From the NCBI RefSeq assembly GCF_013407925.2, contig NZ_CP060201.1, positions 1,798,001 through 1,862,000 on the forward strand: a DNA stretch of 64,000 bases, in the 5' to 3' direction. Shown here in pieces: positions 15,390 to 23,984 of the stretch; position 1 is the first letter of the stretch; every line of letters starts with the position of its first letter. The notes beneath the pieces are model-generated. The model ran no database searches, was not told where the DNA came from, and saw only the letters and a program-made list of their open reading frames with translations. A program made the position numbers and the translations under genes. This stretch comes from Pseudomonas protegens. GTDB lineage: Bacteria > Pseudomonadota > Gammaproteobacteria > Pseudomonadales > Pseudomonadaceae.

Positions 15390-16886
15390 TCAGGCCGCGG
15401 CGTCGTACTGCAGGCGGAATTGGTTGAGCAACGCGAACACCCGCAGGCCGTTGATGTAGTCCGGCGGGAACAGCACGTTGACCCGGCTCGGATCCTGCAC
15501 GTCGCGCTCGACGATCAGGTGCTCGGCGAACAGCTCGGCGTTCTCCACATGGCCTTCCAGCTCCAGCTTGGCGTACTGGGCGATCAGTTCGCCGCGAATG
15601 GTGCTCGGGGTGACGATCGGCTGGCCGGCGCCGAAGCGGGTGCCGTCAGAGGCCAGCTTGTGGCGCCCGTACTTGCTGGTGATCACGCTTTGCAGCCGGC
15701 GCACGATGAACGCCGACTGGTGCATGGTTTCGCTGTCCAGGTAGGAGTTGTCGGCCTGACCGTAGGCGTTCTTCTGGTAGGTGGTGATCGCCCGCTGAAT
15801 GCGCATGTAGCCGCCTTCGTAGTAGGCGGTGGCGATGCCGTAGCTGAGCAGCGACTGGCGCTCGGTCAGGGTAAAGCGCTCGCTGGCCGGCGCCGGATCA
15901 ATCCCCGGCAGGCTACCGCTCTGGGTCGGACGACTGGCATCGGCGGAGATGAACACCGAGGTCCGCGCCGCCAGCGCTGCCGCCTGGACCCACACCGGCT
16001 GAGGCACGCCGGTTTCCAGGGCCTGGATGGTGATGTGCTGGTCGTTGCGCGCCTGACCGGCCGCCACCAGGGTGCCGACGGTGCCGCGCTTGGCGCTGTA
16101 GACATGGCCGAACAGCTGCTTGGCCCAGGACCAGCGGCCGGTGTTGTCGTCCATCACCGCTTGCCAGGCATTGAGGCTGGCGGTGTCGGTCCAGGGCATG
16201 CAGATGAACTCGAACGGCTCGTCGCCCAGGGCCGCCAGGGCCGCGACCTGATCCGGCACGCCAGTGCCGCCGGCCATCTTGCCCAGCACCAGGGTCAGGC
16301 CGGCCGGGGTTTCTTCGCCATTGCTCTTGCCCAGGCGATTGAGTTGCAGGCTGATGTCGTTGCCGCTGTCGCCGGTCCACTTGGCGCTCAGGGTCACCGT
16401 GCCGTCGACCGCAGCCGCAGTCACCGGCAGGTCCACCGTCGCGTTGATCTTCAGCGCCAGGGCGCTGGCGGCCTGGGCGGCGCTGGCGCCACTGACGATG
16501 GAGGCCTGCACCCGCACCCCGCCGACGTACAGATTGAGCAGGCCGGCGGCGCTGGCGCTACCGGTGAGTTTCAGCTCGGCCTTGGCCACGCTGCCTTCGG
16601 TGCTGTGCAGCGGCAGGCACCAGATCTCGCCCACCGGGTCGGTCTTGCGCCAGGTTTCATACATCGAAGCGAGCATCGAACCTTGCCCGCCGATGCTCTT
16701 GGCCAGGGCCACGCTGGACACCAACACCAGCTTGCCGAGGTCATCGCCGGTCTGGTTGTCATTGACCTGGGCGACGATCAGACGGCGCATGGCCGAAGAC
16801 GCGCTATTGGCCGCCGAGTTGTCCATCTCGGCGTAGAACAGCGGAACACGGAGGTCCGCCGGGATATTGCTGAAACCGATCGCCAT
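15390..16886 (-). CDS. contractile tail sheath protein of chassis A (Mu gpL-like)
   Basis: This 498-residue sheath protein is of the Mu L/gp39 family: FSNIPADLRVPLFYAEMDNS at the N terminus, LVLVSSVALAKSIGGQGSML, and a C-terminal sheath core (RQSLLSYGIATAYYEGGYMR, YLDSETMHQSAFIVRRLQ, VNVLFPPDYINGLRVFALLN). It polymerises around the tube and contracts to drive it through the envelope. Its ATG overlaps the stop of the DUF2635 gene (TAATG). It is unrelated by eye to the P2-type sheath at 37940-39106. Confidence 0.95.
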   Translation of the reverse strand: MAIGFSNIPADLRVPLFYAEMDNSAANSASSAMRRLIVAQVNDNQTGDDLGKLVLVSSVALAKSIGGQGSMLASMYETWRKTDPVGEIWCLPLHSTEGSVAKAELKLTGSASAAGLLNLYVGGVRVQASIVSGASAAQAASALALKINATVDLPVTAAAVDGTVTLSAKWTGDSGNDISLQLNRLGKSNGEETPAGLTLVLGKMAGGTGVPDQVAALAALGDEPFEFICMPWTDTASLNAWQAVMDDNTGRWSWAKQLFGHVYSAKRGTVGTLVAAGQARNDQHITIQALETGVPQPVWVQAAALAARTSVFISADASRPTQSGSLPGIDPAPASERFTLTERQSLLSYGIATAYYEGGYMRIQRAITTYQKNAYGQADNSYLDSETMHQSAFIVRRLQSVITSKYGRHKLASDGTRFGAGQPIVTPSTIRGELIAQYAKLELEGHVENAELFAEHLIVERDVQDPSRVNVLFPPDYINGLRVFALLNQFRLQYDAAA

Positions 16887-17068
16887 TATTTGGCTCCTTG
16901 AGATTTCGCCGCTTTCACGGCTTTGCTAGTGATATCGCCATCGGCCAGACGCCGGCGCCACCAGGCGTTGTCCGGCACTTCACGGCCGGAGGCGGGCAGC
17001 AGATCGCCTGCTTCCGGGTCCGGTACGGCGCGGCCAGCGACCGGCAGCACGGTGATGCGTTTGCTCAT
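16886..17068 (-). CDS. DUF2635 protein, Mu gp38-like
   Basis: This 60-residue protein has the DUF2635 pattern: VLPVAGRAVPDPEAGDLLP, then GREVPDNAWWRRRLADGDI. Genes of this type sit directly upstream of the sheath in Mu-like tails; their role is not established. It overlaps both neighbours (ATGA with the gp37-like gene, TAATG with the sheath), so translation is coupled through the three genes. Confidence 0.88.
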   Translation of the reverse strand: MSKRITVLPVAGRAVPDPEAGDLLPASGREVPDNAWWRRRLADGDITSKAVKAAKSQGAK

Positions 17069-17649
17069 TGCTTCAGCTCTCCTGAAAAAGTCAGCTCCAG
17101 GCGCCCATCGGGGCCCGGTTTCTTCAAATTGGGGTCCGCCGGATCGATGGCATCGACCCGCACCGTGACCCCGGTCAAGGACGGCAAGCCGTCGAGTTCA
17201 CGCTCATGCCAGGTTTCCGCCGGCTGGCTGGGCAAGTTGCGGCCCAGCTGGAACTCGGCGAAGAAGCGCAGGCGGTAGAGCAAGCGGGTGGCGTCGAGCG
17301 ACACCAGCTCGCCACCGTCGTATTGGATCGGGTTGTACTCGGCACCGGGCTTGAAGCCGACCAGGGCGCGCCAGAGTTCGGCGCGCAGGTCGTGCATCAG
17401 ATCCAGCGCTCTTGTGGCGTCGGTCGCGTCAAGCACCAGAAGCACTTCGAAGCCATCGCGAATGATTTGACGGCTAACGTTCTGCGCCGCACTGCGAATC
17501 GCTGCATCGGTCAGGGGGGCGATGTACGCCGCGGGGAGCTGCAGCGAGGTATCGACCTCGAGGGATGACAGGTCGATGCCGACAGCAATGCGGTTGGTAA
17601 GGTTGGGACAGTGAGTGCGGAGCTGAGTGGAGATGGGGATGATTTTCAT
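17065..17649 (-). CDS. probable tail terminator, Mu gp37-like; first gene of chassis A
   Basis: The 194-residue product fits the Mu gp37-type position and size. It contains helical and beta segments such as AVGIDLSSLEVDTSLQLPAA, FEVLLVLDATDATRALDLM and LLYRLRFFAEFQLGRNLPSQ. The frame is open 24 codons further upstream, but the ATG at 17649 follows GGAGGCCCC and avoids including a terminator hairpin in the coding region. Family members cap the finished tail tube. It opens the Mu-like module right after an intrinsic terminator. The function is inferred mainly from gene order. Confidence 0.75.
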   Translation of the reverse strand: MKIIPISTQLRTHCPNLTNRIAVGIDLSSLEVDTSLQLPAAYIAPLTDAAIRSAAQNVSRQIIRDGFEVLLVLDATDATRALDLMHDLRAELWRALVGFKPGAEYNPIQYDGGELVSLDATRLLYRLRFFAEFQLGRNLPSQPAETWHERELDGLPSLTGVTVRVDAIDPADPNLKKPGPDGRLELTFSGELKQ

Positions 17650-17664
17650 GGGGCCTCCGGGCAA

Positions 17665-17690
17665 CAAAAAGCCCGCGGGAGGCGGGCTAA
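17665..17690 (-). terminator. intrinsic terminator between chassis B and chassis A
   Basis: On the minus strand AGCCCGC-CTCCC-GCGGGCT is followed by TTTTTG. It separates the last gene of the F-type module (17726) from the Mu-like module. Confidence 0.8.
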
Positions 17691-17725
17691 ATGAGAAGTT
17701 GAATAGATCAAGAGGAATCAATGAT

Positions 17726-18409
17726 TCAAAGACCCGTTACATCAGCAACCAACATCCGCTGTGGTAAACCGCCGTTTGGATACTTCTGGACACTCTGCTT
17801 TGCCCAGGGATGAGTCCAAAACAACGTGCCCACCATTGCCGAACTATAAACGCCAGCCGGGGATAAACAGGCCATACGCTGAAATTCATAACTTGCGTTA
17901 TAAGGACGCCCCAAAGGGCGAACCAATTGAAAGAAACAATGACCATTTGCTAACGTCGCGGCGTAGGTGCGTCCCAACTGATTAAATGATGTCTGCATTG
18001 AATACCCGTTCTGACTTGGAGCATTGCCATCAATAAAAACACCCGCGAGATTAAGAAACGGAGTTGAGGTCGAGAACTTTAAACTGCCGTCTTCCCCCAT
18101 AACTTCCAACCCCTGCCCAGATGATGTCCGAACAGGACCGAACGAATAGCACTCAACCGCATACCCTGGAGCGCTCCCCCACAGAGCACCTCTATTTTCA
18201 ACAACTGGAATTGCAGAGCGATAAAACCTTAACGTGGCTCCGTCGTTTGGAAGTGACGCGCACCCAATATTGTTAACCCCTCCAAACCCACTCCCTAAAA
18301 TGCTGTAAGCCGAGAGATGCAGCGTGCTTTTCCCATAAAAAACCAGATTAGGATAATCACTTCCGGCGATCTTAAAACCCTGCTCATTAAAAGCCTCGAA
18401 CCCGATCAT
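17726..18409 (-). CDS. hypothetical tail-tip associated protein downstream of J
   Basis: This 227-residue protein is of unknown function. It begins MIGFEAFNEQGFKIAGSDYP and is rich in beta-type, aromatic and Gly/Ser sequence, with no signal peptide or clear membrane segment. It follows the 95-residue gene with a TGATG overlap, so the two are translated together. Similar short genes often lie after J in lambda-like siphophages and F-type pyocins, where some affect tail-tip or fibre function; that link is by position only. Codon use is more AT-rich than in J's N-terminal part, hinting at a separate origin. Confidence 0.75.
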   Translation of the reverse strand: MIGFEAFNEQGFKIAGSDYPNLVFYGKSTLHLSAYSILGSGFGGVNNIGCASLPNDGATLRFYRSAIPVVENRGALWGSAPGYAVECYSFGPVRTSSGQGLEVMGEDGSLKFSTSTPFLNLAGVFIDGNAPSQNGYSMQTSFNQLGRTYAATLANGHCFFQLVRPLGRPYNASYEFQRMACLSPAGVYSSAMVGTLFWTHPWAKQSVQKYPNGGLPQRMLVADVTGL

Positions 18410-18696
18410 CAGTAAGACACCACAATCAACATAGCAGCACCTGAAAATGCGCCAAAATAATAACTATCGGCGACTCCCCAACTAATAGTCCTCCCAGCCT
18501 TGGAAACACTTACTACTGCGTTTCCACCCTGAAAAAAAACGAAGTCTAGATCGTTCTCCGAAATATCGTTGTACGTGCGACTGCCTGAATATCCCGCTAC
18601 CGCCATGACGACAATATCAATTATTCGAGCATAGCGACCTGTCCCATCCATGCATAAAATCCCTTCGGGGCTGTAAACCTCTATACCAGCAGCCAT
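18409..18696 (-). CDS. hypothetical small protein downstream of J
   Basis: The 95-residue product starts at MAAGIEVYSPEGILCMDGTG, where its ATG overlaps the TAA of J (TAATG). It has a beta-rich, Gly/Ser-containing sequence (VVMAVAGYSGSRTYNDISEN, NAVVSVSKAGRTISWGVADS) and a moderately hydrophobic C terminus. I do not recognise the family. Coupling to J and to the following 227-residue gene suggests a tail-tip accessory or specificity role, by inference. Confidence 0.72.
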   Translation of the reverse strand: MAAGIEVYSPEGILCMDGTGRYARIIDIVVMAVAGYSGSRTYNDISENDLDFVFFQGGNAVVSVSKAGRTISWGVADSYYFGAFSGAAMLIVVSY

Positions 18697-21600
18697 TACC
18701 AAATACCCGCTCGTAAACAAATCTTTCCAGAGCTGTAAAATATCTGCAGCGATTGATTATTGATAGAAAGCCGCCCCCCGCCTGCCACCTCGCCATTAAA
18801 CTCAATACCGCCAGACTTATCCAAGCGCCAGCCTGTCTGCCCAGCGACGTAATTAGTTGATTGTATGTATTCCCCAATCTGAGCGTTCGTAATGGAACCT
18901 TTTCTAATAAAGGCACTATCAATAAACACGTTATTATCTTGCACGACAAACGGGTAGAAAACCTCTCCTACATTGGGGTCAACAATTGCAAACCGACTTG
19001 CCGCAATTAACACTTGACTGGTAACGACACCTTTATCGTTTTCTACCCCAACCCCAATGCCGGCCAAATAGGGTTTCCCATCAACGGTCATTTGAGTCTT
19101 GATGCTATACATTGCCGCCAACTCATCCTTCACGGCTTTTAATTCGATCGCCGAACCACCACCGGTTTCAACCTTCTCCAGCAGTGTCTTGCTTAGCTGC
19201 GTTTCACTGATCTTATCCGTGAGGTATTCCAGGATCGGCCCTGCATCGCTGCTCGACTGCCCCATCACCGGTTTCGAGTAGGCGCCCACGTTACCAATAC
19301 GATCGACCAATCTTGCCCAGAAGAAAAATGAAGTACCTGCTGCCAAGCCCATTACCGTCAAGTCGGTTTGCGGATAGGCATAATCACCAAACTTGGTGGC
19401 CGTTGAGAGATCGTTCGTCTTGCTGTACCAAATTTCTGTGCGCTGCAGATCTGCCGTACTGAGTTGCTCTGGAATAGACCATTTCACTTTGATCGCAAAC
19501 ACCAACGATTGCGCCGTCAAAGAAGCGACAGCCGGGGGCGGAGTCGTTTTTCCATTCAATACAGTTTCTGCTGAGGTCGAAAAAACCGATCCGATATCCA
19601 GCGCGTTGATCGCCCGGACCTTGGCCACATAACGCCCAGCGTAGATACCCGAGACCTCTATCGAGTTACTCCCCGTACGTCCGGCGAATACCCACTCGCC
19701 GTCGTTCTTGCGCCAATAAGCCTCAAAGGCAACAGCATTGCTCGGTCGCACCCAATCTATGGTCATGACATTGACCGCACTGCCTTGATCGACAAAGTGG
19801 TCATTACTGACCCGGACAGCTTCTGGTGGCGCCTGCACACTTGGCGAAATCACCGTCACCGGCGGCCGTTCAATCCGCGCACCGTTATCAATCGCTTCAA
19901 ACTTGCTAGCGACATGCTTGACTGCACTGATGCTGTACTTGATGGCGTCATCGCTGAAGTCTTCAGCCACTGACAGCACACGAAACTGCTGAACGGCCAA
20001 GGTCGAGGAGTCGATCGCCCACATCGAATGCACTGGCGGCAGCTCATCCAGATCCGCGTCCAATACCACACGCTGAACTTCAGCTGGGAACCCAGTGGTA
20101 TCAAGGGTGATGTCACCGTTGTCCCAGGTAATTCCCGTGCTGTCCCAGGTCAGTGGATAGCCCACCGACTTGATCACCCGCGAGATGGCCTTGCCGGTGG
20201 GCATGATCAGGGTGACGGTGTCCCCCGGATAGGCTTTCACATCGGCGTCGAGCACCAGGGTATCCAGGGTCGCGGAACGCAGTCGGCCGCCAATCCGGCG
20301 CCCTGCCCTGTCGTTGTCCGCCACCCGGATGATCTGCCCAGGGCGTGCGAGGGTGCCATCCAGGCCCACGGCGAAACTCACGCTTTCGGTTTCCAGGCGG
20401 TTGGTCAGCAGCGCCCATTTACCAATGCGCTGGGCCTGGGCCTGGGAGGTGCAGCCGGTAGCGGTGATTTCGGTCTGCTGCACGCCGTAGCGGGCAATGC
20501 CTTCCGGGTCATCGACGTACTGGACCTTCTGCCGGTAAAAATCCGCCGGGTCGTTCCAGCTGACCAACGCTACGCTGTAGCGGGTCTTTTTCGCCGAGCC
20601 ACCGTAGACGAACTTGCCGTCGACCACGTTGGCATTGCTGTAGGTGTACACCGGGTCTTCCGGCATATCGGCAACAGCCATCACCGAACCGGCGCCCCAA
20701 TAGGCCATGCCGCGGAAAGTGGTCGCCAGGTCCTGCAGCACTTTCAGGGCGTCGGCGCGAACGGACAGGTAGAGGTTGCAAGTGAAGCGTGGTTCGGTGC
20801 CGCCCTTGCCGTCGGAAACCGGCTGGTCGCAGTACTGGCCGATACGGTACAGCTCCCACTTGTCCACCTGGGCGGCGTTGAGCAGATGCCCCAGGCCATA
20901 GCGCTGGTGCAGCAGCAGGTCGTAGTAGATCCAGGCGGGGTTGTCGGTCCAGGCCGACTTGAAGGTGCCATCCCAGACGCCGCTGTATATCCGGGTCAGC
21001 GGGTCATAGTTGCTGGGTACGCGGATGATCCGCCCCTGCAGTTCGAAGGAACGGGTGGGGATCGACTGGAACTGCGAGGCATCGAATTGCAGGCCGATGA
21101 TCGCCGACCCGGGGTAGCGCAACTTGGCGTCGATCACATCGGTGATGGACTCGACACTGGTGGTATCGGCGATCGCTCCGCTGGTGGAGTTCGGTGTCAG
21201 GCGACGTACACGAACCGTCCAGCCAGCAGTAGCGGCAGGCAGATCGACGCGATGGGAGCGCTCGTACTTGCTCGAGGTCTTGCCACTGAAGGCTGCTTGC
21301 AGCACTTCCACGAAGGCACCGCCATCGGTGGAAAGGTCGATGGCATAGCGCACCGTATAACCGTTGGTGTCGCCATTGCTGGTGTTGGTCTGTGCCAGCC
21401 GCGAGACCGCCAGGCGAATGCGCACGGCCGACAGTTGCAGGTTGGTGATGGCCTTGCTCCAGGGCTGGTCACTGCGCAACTCCACCGCCACCGAAGATTC
21501 GTTTTCCACCGCCGGGAATCCCGGGATGTAGGTCTGGTCCTGGCTGCCATTGCGAGTCTCGAGGGTAACCCCGGAGAAGTTCAGGCTGCCATCGGCGTTG

Positions 21601-21782
21601 GCCAGGGGCGTCTCATTGAGAAACACCGAGCGCTTGCCATTCTTCAAGCCCACGATCTCGCCCTCGCTGACGAGATCGAGGATCCGAGCATAAGCCGTGC
21701 TTTGCAGGCTGTCTGGCGCCTCCACGGAGGGACGGGGCTTGGAGCCGCCGCCTTTGCTGCCAGCGAGAGTAAGGTCAGTCAT
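18696..21782 (-). CDS. tail tip attachment protein J (lambda gpJ-like) of chassis B
   Basis: This 1028-residue tip protein is the adhesin and baseplate hub of lambda-type flexible tails. The N-terminal J signature is clear (DSLQSTAYARILDLVSEGEI, DQTYIPGFPAVENESSVAVE), followed by RSFELQGRIIRVPSNYDP, KWELYRIGQYCDQPV and the DNDRAGRRIGGRLRSA region. Fibronectin-III-like stretches follow at about residues 650-830 (YWRKNDGEWVFAGRTGSNSI, PPAVASLTAQSLVFAIKVKW). The C-terminal ~200 residues contain the DUF1983-like part (YSIKTQMTVDGKPYLAGIGV, NNVFIDSAFIRKGSITNAQI). The C-terminal coding sequence is more AT-rich, as expected for a variable receptor-binding end. Confidence 0.95.
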   Translation of the reverse strand: MTDLTLAGSKGGGSKPRPSVEAPDSLQSTAYARILDLVSEGEIVGLKNGKRSVFLNETPLANADGSLNFSGVTLETRNGSQDQTYIPGFPAVENESSVAVELRSDQPWSKAITNLQLSAVRIRLAVSRLAQTNTSNGDTNGYTVRYAIDLSTDGGAFVEVLQAAFSGKTSSKYERSHRVDLPAATAGWTVRVRRLTPNSTSGAIADTTSVESITDVIDAKLRYPGSAIIGLQFDASQFQSIPTRSFELQGRIIRVPSNYDPLTRIYSGVWDGTFKSAWTDNPAWIYYDLLLHQRYGLGHLLNAAQVDKWELYRIGQYCDQPVSDGKGGTEPRFTCNLYLSVRADALKVLQDLATTFRGMAYWGAGSVMAVADMPEDPVYTYSNANVVDGKFVYGGSAKKTRYSVALVSWNDPADFYRQKVQYVDDPEGIARYGVQQTEITATGCTSQAQAQRIGKWALLTNRLETESVSFAVGLDGTLARPGQIIRVADNDRAGRRIGGRLRSATLDTLVLDADVKAYPGDTVTLIMPTGKAISRVIKSVGYPLTWDSTGITWDNGDITLDTTGFPAEVQRVVLDADLDELPPVHSMWAIDSSTLAVQQFRVLSVAEDFSDDAIKYSISAVKHVASKFEAIDNGARIERPPVTVISPSVQAPPEAVRVSNDHFVDQGSAVNVMTIDWVRPSNAVAFEAYWRKNDGEWVFAGRTGSNSIEVSGIYAGRYVAKVRAINALDIGSVFSTSAETVLNGKTTPPPAVASLTAQSLVFAIKVKWSIPEQLSTADLQRTEIWYSKTNDLSTATKFGDYAYPQTDLTVMGLAAGTSFFFWARLVDRIGNVGAYSKPVMGQSSSDAGPILEYLTDKISETQLSKTLLEKVETGGGSAIELKAVKDELAAMYSIKTQMTVDGKPYLAGIGVGVENDKGVVTSQVLIAASRFAIVDPNVGEVFYPFVVQDNNVFIDSAFIRKGSITNAQIGEYIQSTNYVAGQTGWRLDKSGGIEFNGEVAGGGRLSINNQSLQIFYSSGKICLRAGIW

Positions 21783-21842
21783 GGCTTTCCTTCAGGCGAA
21801 ATAAGGCCCGCGCAACGGCAGGCAGGTTGAAGACAGGAGGAG

Positions 21843-22451
21843 TTAAAGTTGATCTTCGGCGTAGATGCCGGAACTGATCACGGCGCTGCCAATGGTCAAC
21901 TGACCGTAGAGCAGGCCAACCGGGTTGCCCTGGGCGCTGGTGTTGACTGGCCCGTTGAAGCTATAGCTGGCGCGGCTTTCCGGGCTGTCCTGGGCGGCAA
22001 GCCCCTTGGGCAAGGGAGCCAGCATTTGCATAACACCGCCCATGGCCATGCTGACTCCCGTCATCATCAGGAACGACGCAGCAGGCCCGGTCAGGAAGCC
22101 AAAGGGGTTGTAATAAGCCACGGCCATCAACACCGCGCCCAGAATGGTCTGCAATCCACCAGCACGCTTCGAACCGCTGAGGACCGGGGCGATGCGAATC
22201 ACTTCTTTGCCCAAAGGCTGATGAATATCAGTCTCGGACAAATTGCGCCGTCCATTGAATACCGCGAATCGCAAGCCTTGGTCCGCGCTCTGCAGCATGT
22301 AGCGCTCGAAGCCGGGGAACTGACGGAAGTACCCCATCACCTCCTTGAAGCCCCCCGTAATGGCCACTCGATGCTCACGTCCGAACATCCTTGCCAGGGA
22401 GCCGGACAGCAGCACGGTTTGCATCTTTTGTCGTTCTACGGCCAAGCCCAT
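21843..22451 (-). CDS. tail assembly protein I (lambda gpI-like), second copy
   Basis: This 202-residue homologue of lambda gpI has an N-terminal ubiquitin-like part (MQTVLLSGSLARMFGREHRV), a central hydrophobic Gly/Met-rich segment (FLTGPAASFLMMTGVSMAMG) and the C-terminal ASYSFNGPVNTSAQGNPVGL block. It starts after AGGAGAACCCC. It is a paralogue of the gene just upstream (22518-23150); the C-terminal ~45 residues are nearly identical, whereas the middles differ. gpI is needed for tail-tip assembly in lambda. Two adjacent copies are unusual; the second may have diverged for a different J or be redundant. Confidence 0.9.
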   Translation of the reverse strand: MGLAVERQKMQTVLLSGSLARMFGREHRVAITGGFKEVMGYFRQFPGFERYMLQSADQGLRFAVFNGRRNLSETDIHQPLGKEVIRIAPVLSGSKRAGGLQTILGAVLMAVAYYNPFGFLTGPAASFLMMTGVSMAMGGVMQMLAPLPKGLAAQDSPESRASYSFNGPVNTSAQGNPVGLLYGQLTIGSAVISSGIYAEDQL

Positions 22452-22466
22452 GGGGTTCTCCTGGCA

Positions 22467-22490
22467 ATAAAAAACCCGCCAAGGCGGGCT
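22467..22490 (-). terminator. terminator-like hairpin between the two I genes
   Basis: On the minus strand CCCGCC/GGCGGG is followed by TTTTTTATT. It sits just ahead of the second I gene's ribosome binding site. Confidence 0.65.
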
Positions 22491-22517
22491 TCAAGTAAAG
22501 GGTGGATCCAGCCGGGT

Positions 22518-23150
22518 TCAGAGCTGGTCCTGGGCATAGATCCCGGCGCTGATCACCGAACTGCCAACGGTCAACTGACCGTACAGCAACCCCACCGGAT
22601 TGCCCTGGGCACTGGTATTGACCGCACCATTGAAACTGTAGCTGGCGCGGTTGTCGGGACGGTCCATGGCCCCCAGCCCCTTGAGCTGCGGGGACATCAT
22701 CTGCATGACCCCGCCCATGGCGAGGGAGATACCCATCTGCGCGGCCATGGTCCAGCCCGTGGTGCCGGTGGTGCCTATCAATGTCGAACTCCCCCCAGCA
22801 GCAAACATGCCTCCGGAGAAGTAAGACGCGGCCACCACCAATGCGACCCCGATGATGGTTTGCAATCCACCTGAACGCTTGCTACCGATCAATACCGGAG
22901 CGATTCGGATATCACTGGCACCACAGGGGGCATTCAAGCGGTCGTGACCGATGTTGTCGCGGCCAAGAAACAGCGAGTAGGTCAGTCCGCGGTCCTTGGA
23001 CTCCATCAGGAAAGCCTCGAACCCCGGAATAAGGATGCACAAGGCTCTTACCGCTTCTGAGGCATTGCTGACCGCCAGCCTGTGCACTCGGCCAAAACGT
23101 GCGCCCAGAGTGCCGTAGAGACGGATGACGCGGATTTTTTGCTGATTCAT
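22518..23150 (-). CDS. tail assembly protein I (lambda gpI-like), first copy
   Basis: From MNQQKIRVIRLYGTLGARFG (ATG at 23150) this encodes 210 residues; the frame is open 18 codons further, but the chosen start matches the family. The N terminus RVHRLAVSNASEAVRALCIL is the canonical lambda I pattern, and the C terminus NRASYSFNGAVNTSAQGNPV recurs in the next gene. A long hydrophobic central segment (VALVVAASYFSGGMFAAGG) is present. It follows the K homologue by about 55 bases. It is probably the ancestral copy, because it is in the canonical position after K. Confidence 0.9.
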   Translation of the reverse strand: MNQQKIRVIRLYGTLGARFGRVHRLAVSNASEAVRALCILIPGFEAFLMESKDRGLTYSLFLGRDNIGHDRLNAPCGASDIRIAPVLIGSKRSGGLQTIIGVALVVAASYFSGGMFAAGGSSTLIGTTGTTGWTMAAQMGISLAMGGVMQMMSPQLKGLGAMDRPDNRASYSFNGAVNTSAQGNPVGLLYGQLTVGSSVISAGIYAQDQL

Positions 23151-23205
23151 CACATCACTCCCAGGAACAGGATCCCTGGTTGAATTCAAGGAAAGACGAT
23201 GCACT

Positions 23206-23982
23206 TCAATCCATCGCCACGAGCTGGCGATGTCGCCAGATGCTGACCGTTACCTCATCCCAGTAACCGCCATAGGTATCCCGCTTGCTGTCGCGGCCAT
23301 AGAGGTGATGCAGGATCGAGCCTGGCGCGGGGAAGTGCTCCGGCTCACTCTTGAGCACGCCGTCGGCCAGATAGATCGCCGCATGATTGGGCACCGGCGA
23401 GCGGATCTGCATCAGCACTACGTCGCCTTGGCGCAGGTCATTGACTCGCTCGAACCCGGCCTCGGGCAAGTGCTCCAGATAGAGGTTGCCGCCCTTGTCC
23501 CACCAACCGTCTTCACGCTGGTAGCTACCCAACTCGATACCCAGTTCACGACGGTAGTAGTCGAGGATGATGCTCAGGCAATCGTGGATACCGTGGGCAA
23601 AGGCTCGGCCGATCAACGGCGCTTGATACCCCGTGGGCAGCAGACTCGCCCAGTCGCCCTTGCGCAAGGTGCCGTCATCGTCCTTGCGCACTTCCAGGAT
23701 GTGCCAGGGCAAGCCCGATGCCTCGCAGGCCACCCGATCCGCCTCGCTGGGAGCCGGCGGATAATCCGGGTGGCTGTGGATCACCGCCAGCACCTCGCCG
23801 CGCTCTTCCGCCGCCGCGTAATCCTCGGGGGCCAGGCGAAAATGTTCGCTGGGCGTGACAGCGGTGTTGCGACAGGGCACATAGACCCGCTTGCGCCCCT
23901 CGCGGATCAGCAGCCCGCAACACTCTTTGGGGTACTCGGCCAGCGCGTGGCGCTCGATGGCGGCCCGATTTGCCTTGTTCAT
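23206..23982 (-). CDS. tail assembly protein K (JAMM peptidase plus NlpC/P60 domain)
   Basis: This 258-residue lambda gpK-like protein has two domains. The N-terminal JAB/MPN metallopeptidase domain shows the zinc motif HSHPDYPPAPSEAD with an upstream Glu region, and CCGLLIREGRKRVY. The C-terminal NlpC/P60 domain has the Cys-His pair in HGIHDCLSIILDYYRRELG and NHAAIYLADGVL. In lambda, K acts during tip assembly and may process peptidoglycan or proteins. It is followed by the I genes and preceded by L, the normal lambda order. All catalytic residues appear intact. Confidence 0.95.
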   Translation of the reverse strand: MNKANRAAIERHALAEYPKECCGLLIREGRKRVYVPCRNTAVTPSEHFRLAPEDYAAAEERGEVLAVIHSHPDYPPAPSEADRVACEASGLPWHILEVRKDDDGTLRKGDWASLLPTGYQAPLIGRAFAHGIHDCLSIILDYYRRELGIELGSYQREDGWWDKGGNLYLEHLPEAGFERVNDLRQGDVVLMQIRSPVPNHAAIYLADGVLKSEPEHFPAPGSILHHLYGRDSKRDTYGGYWDEVTVSIWRHRQLVAMD

Positions 23983-23984
23983 GC

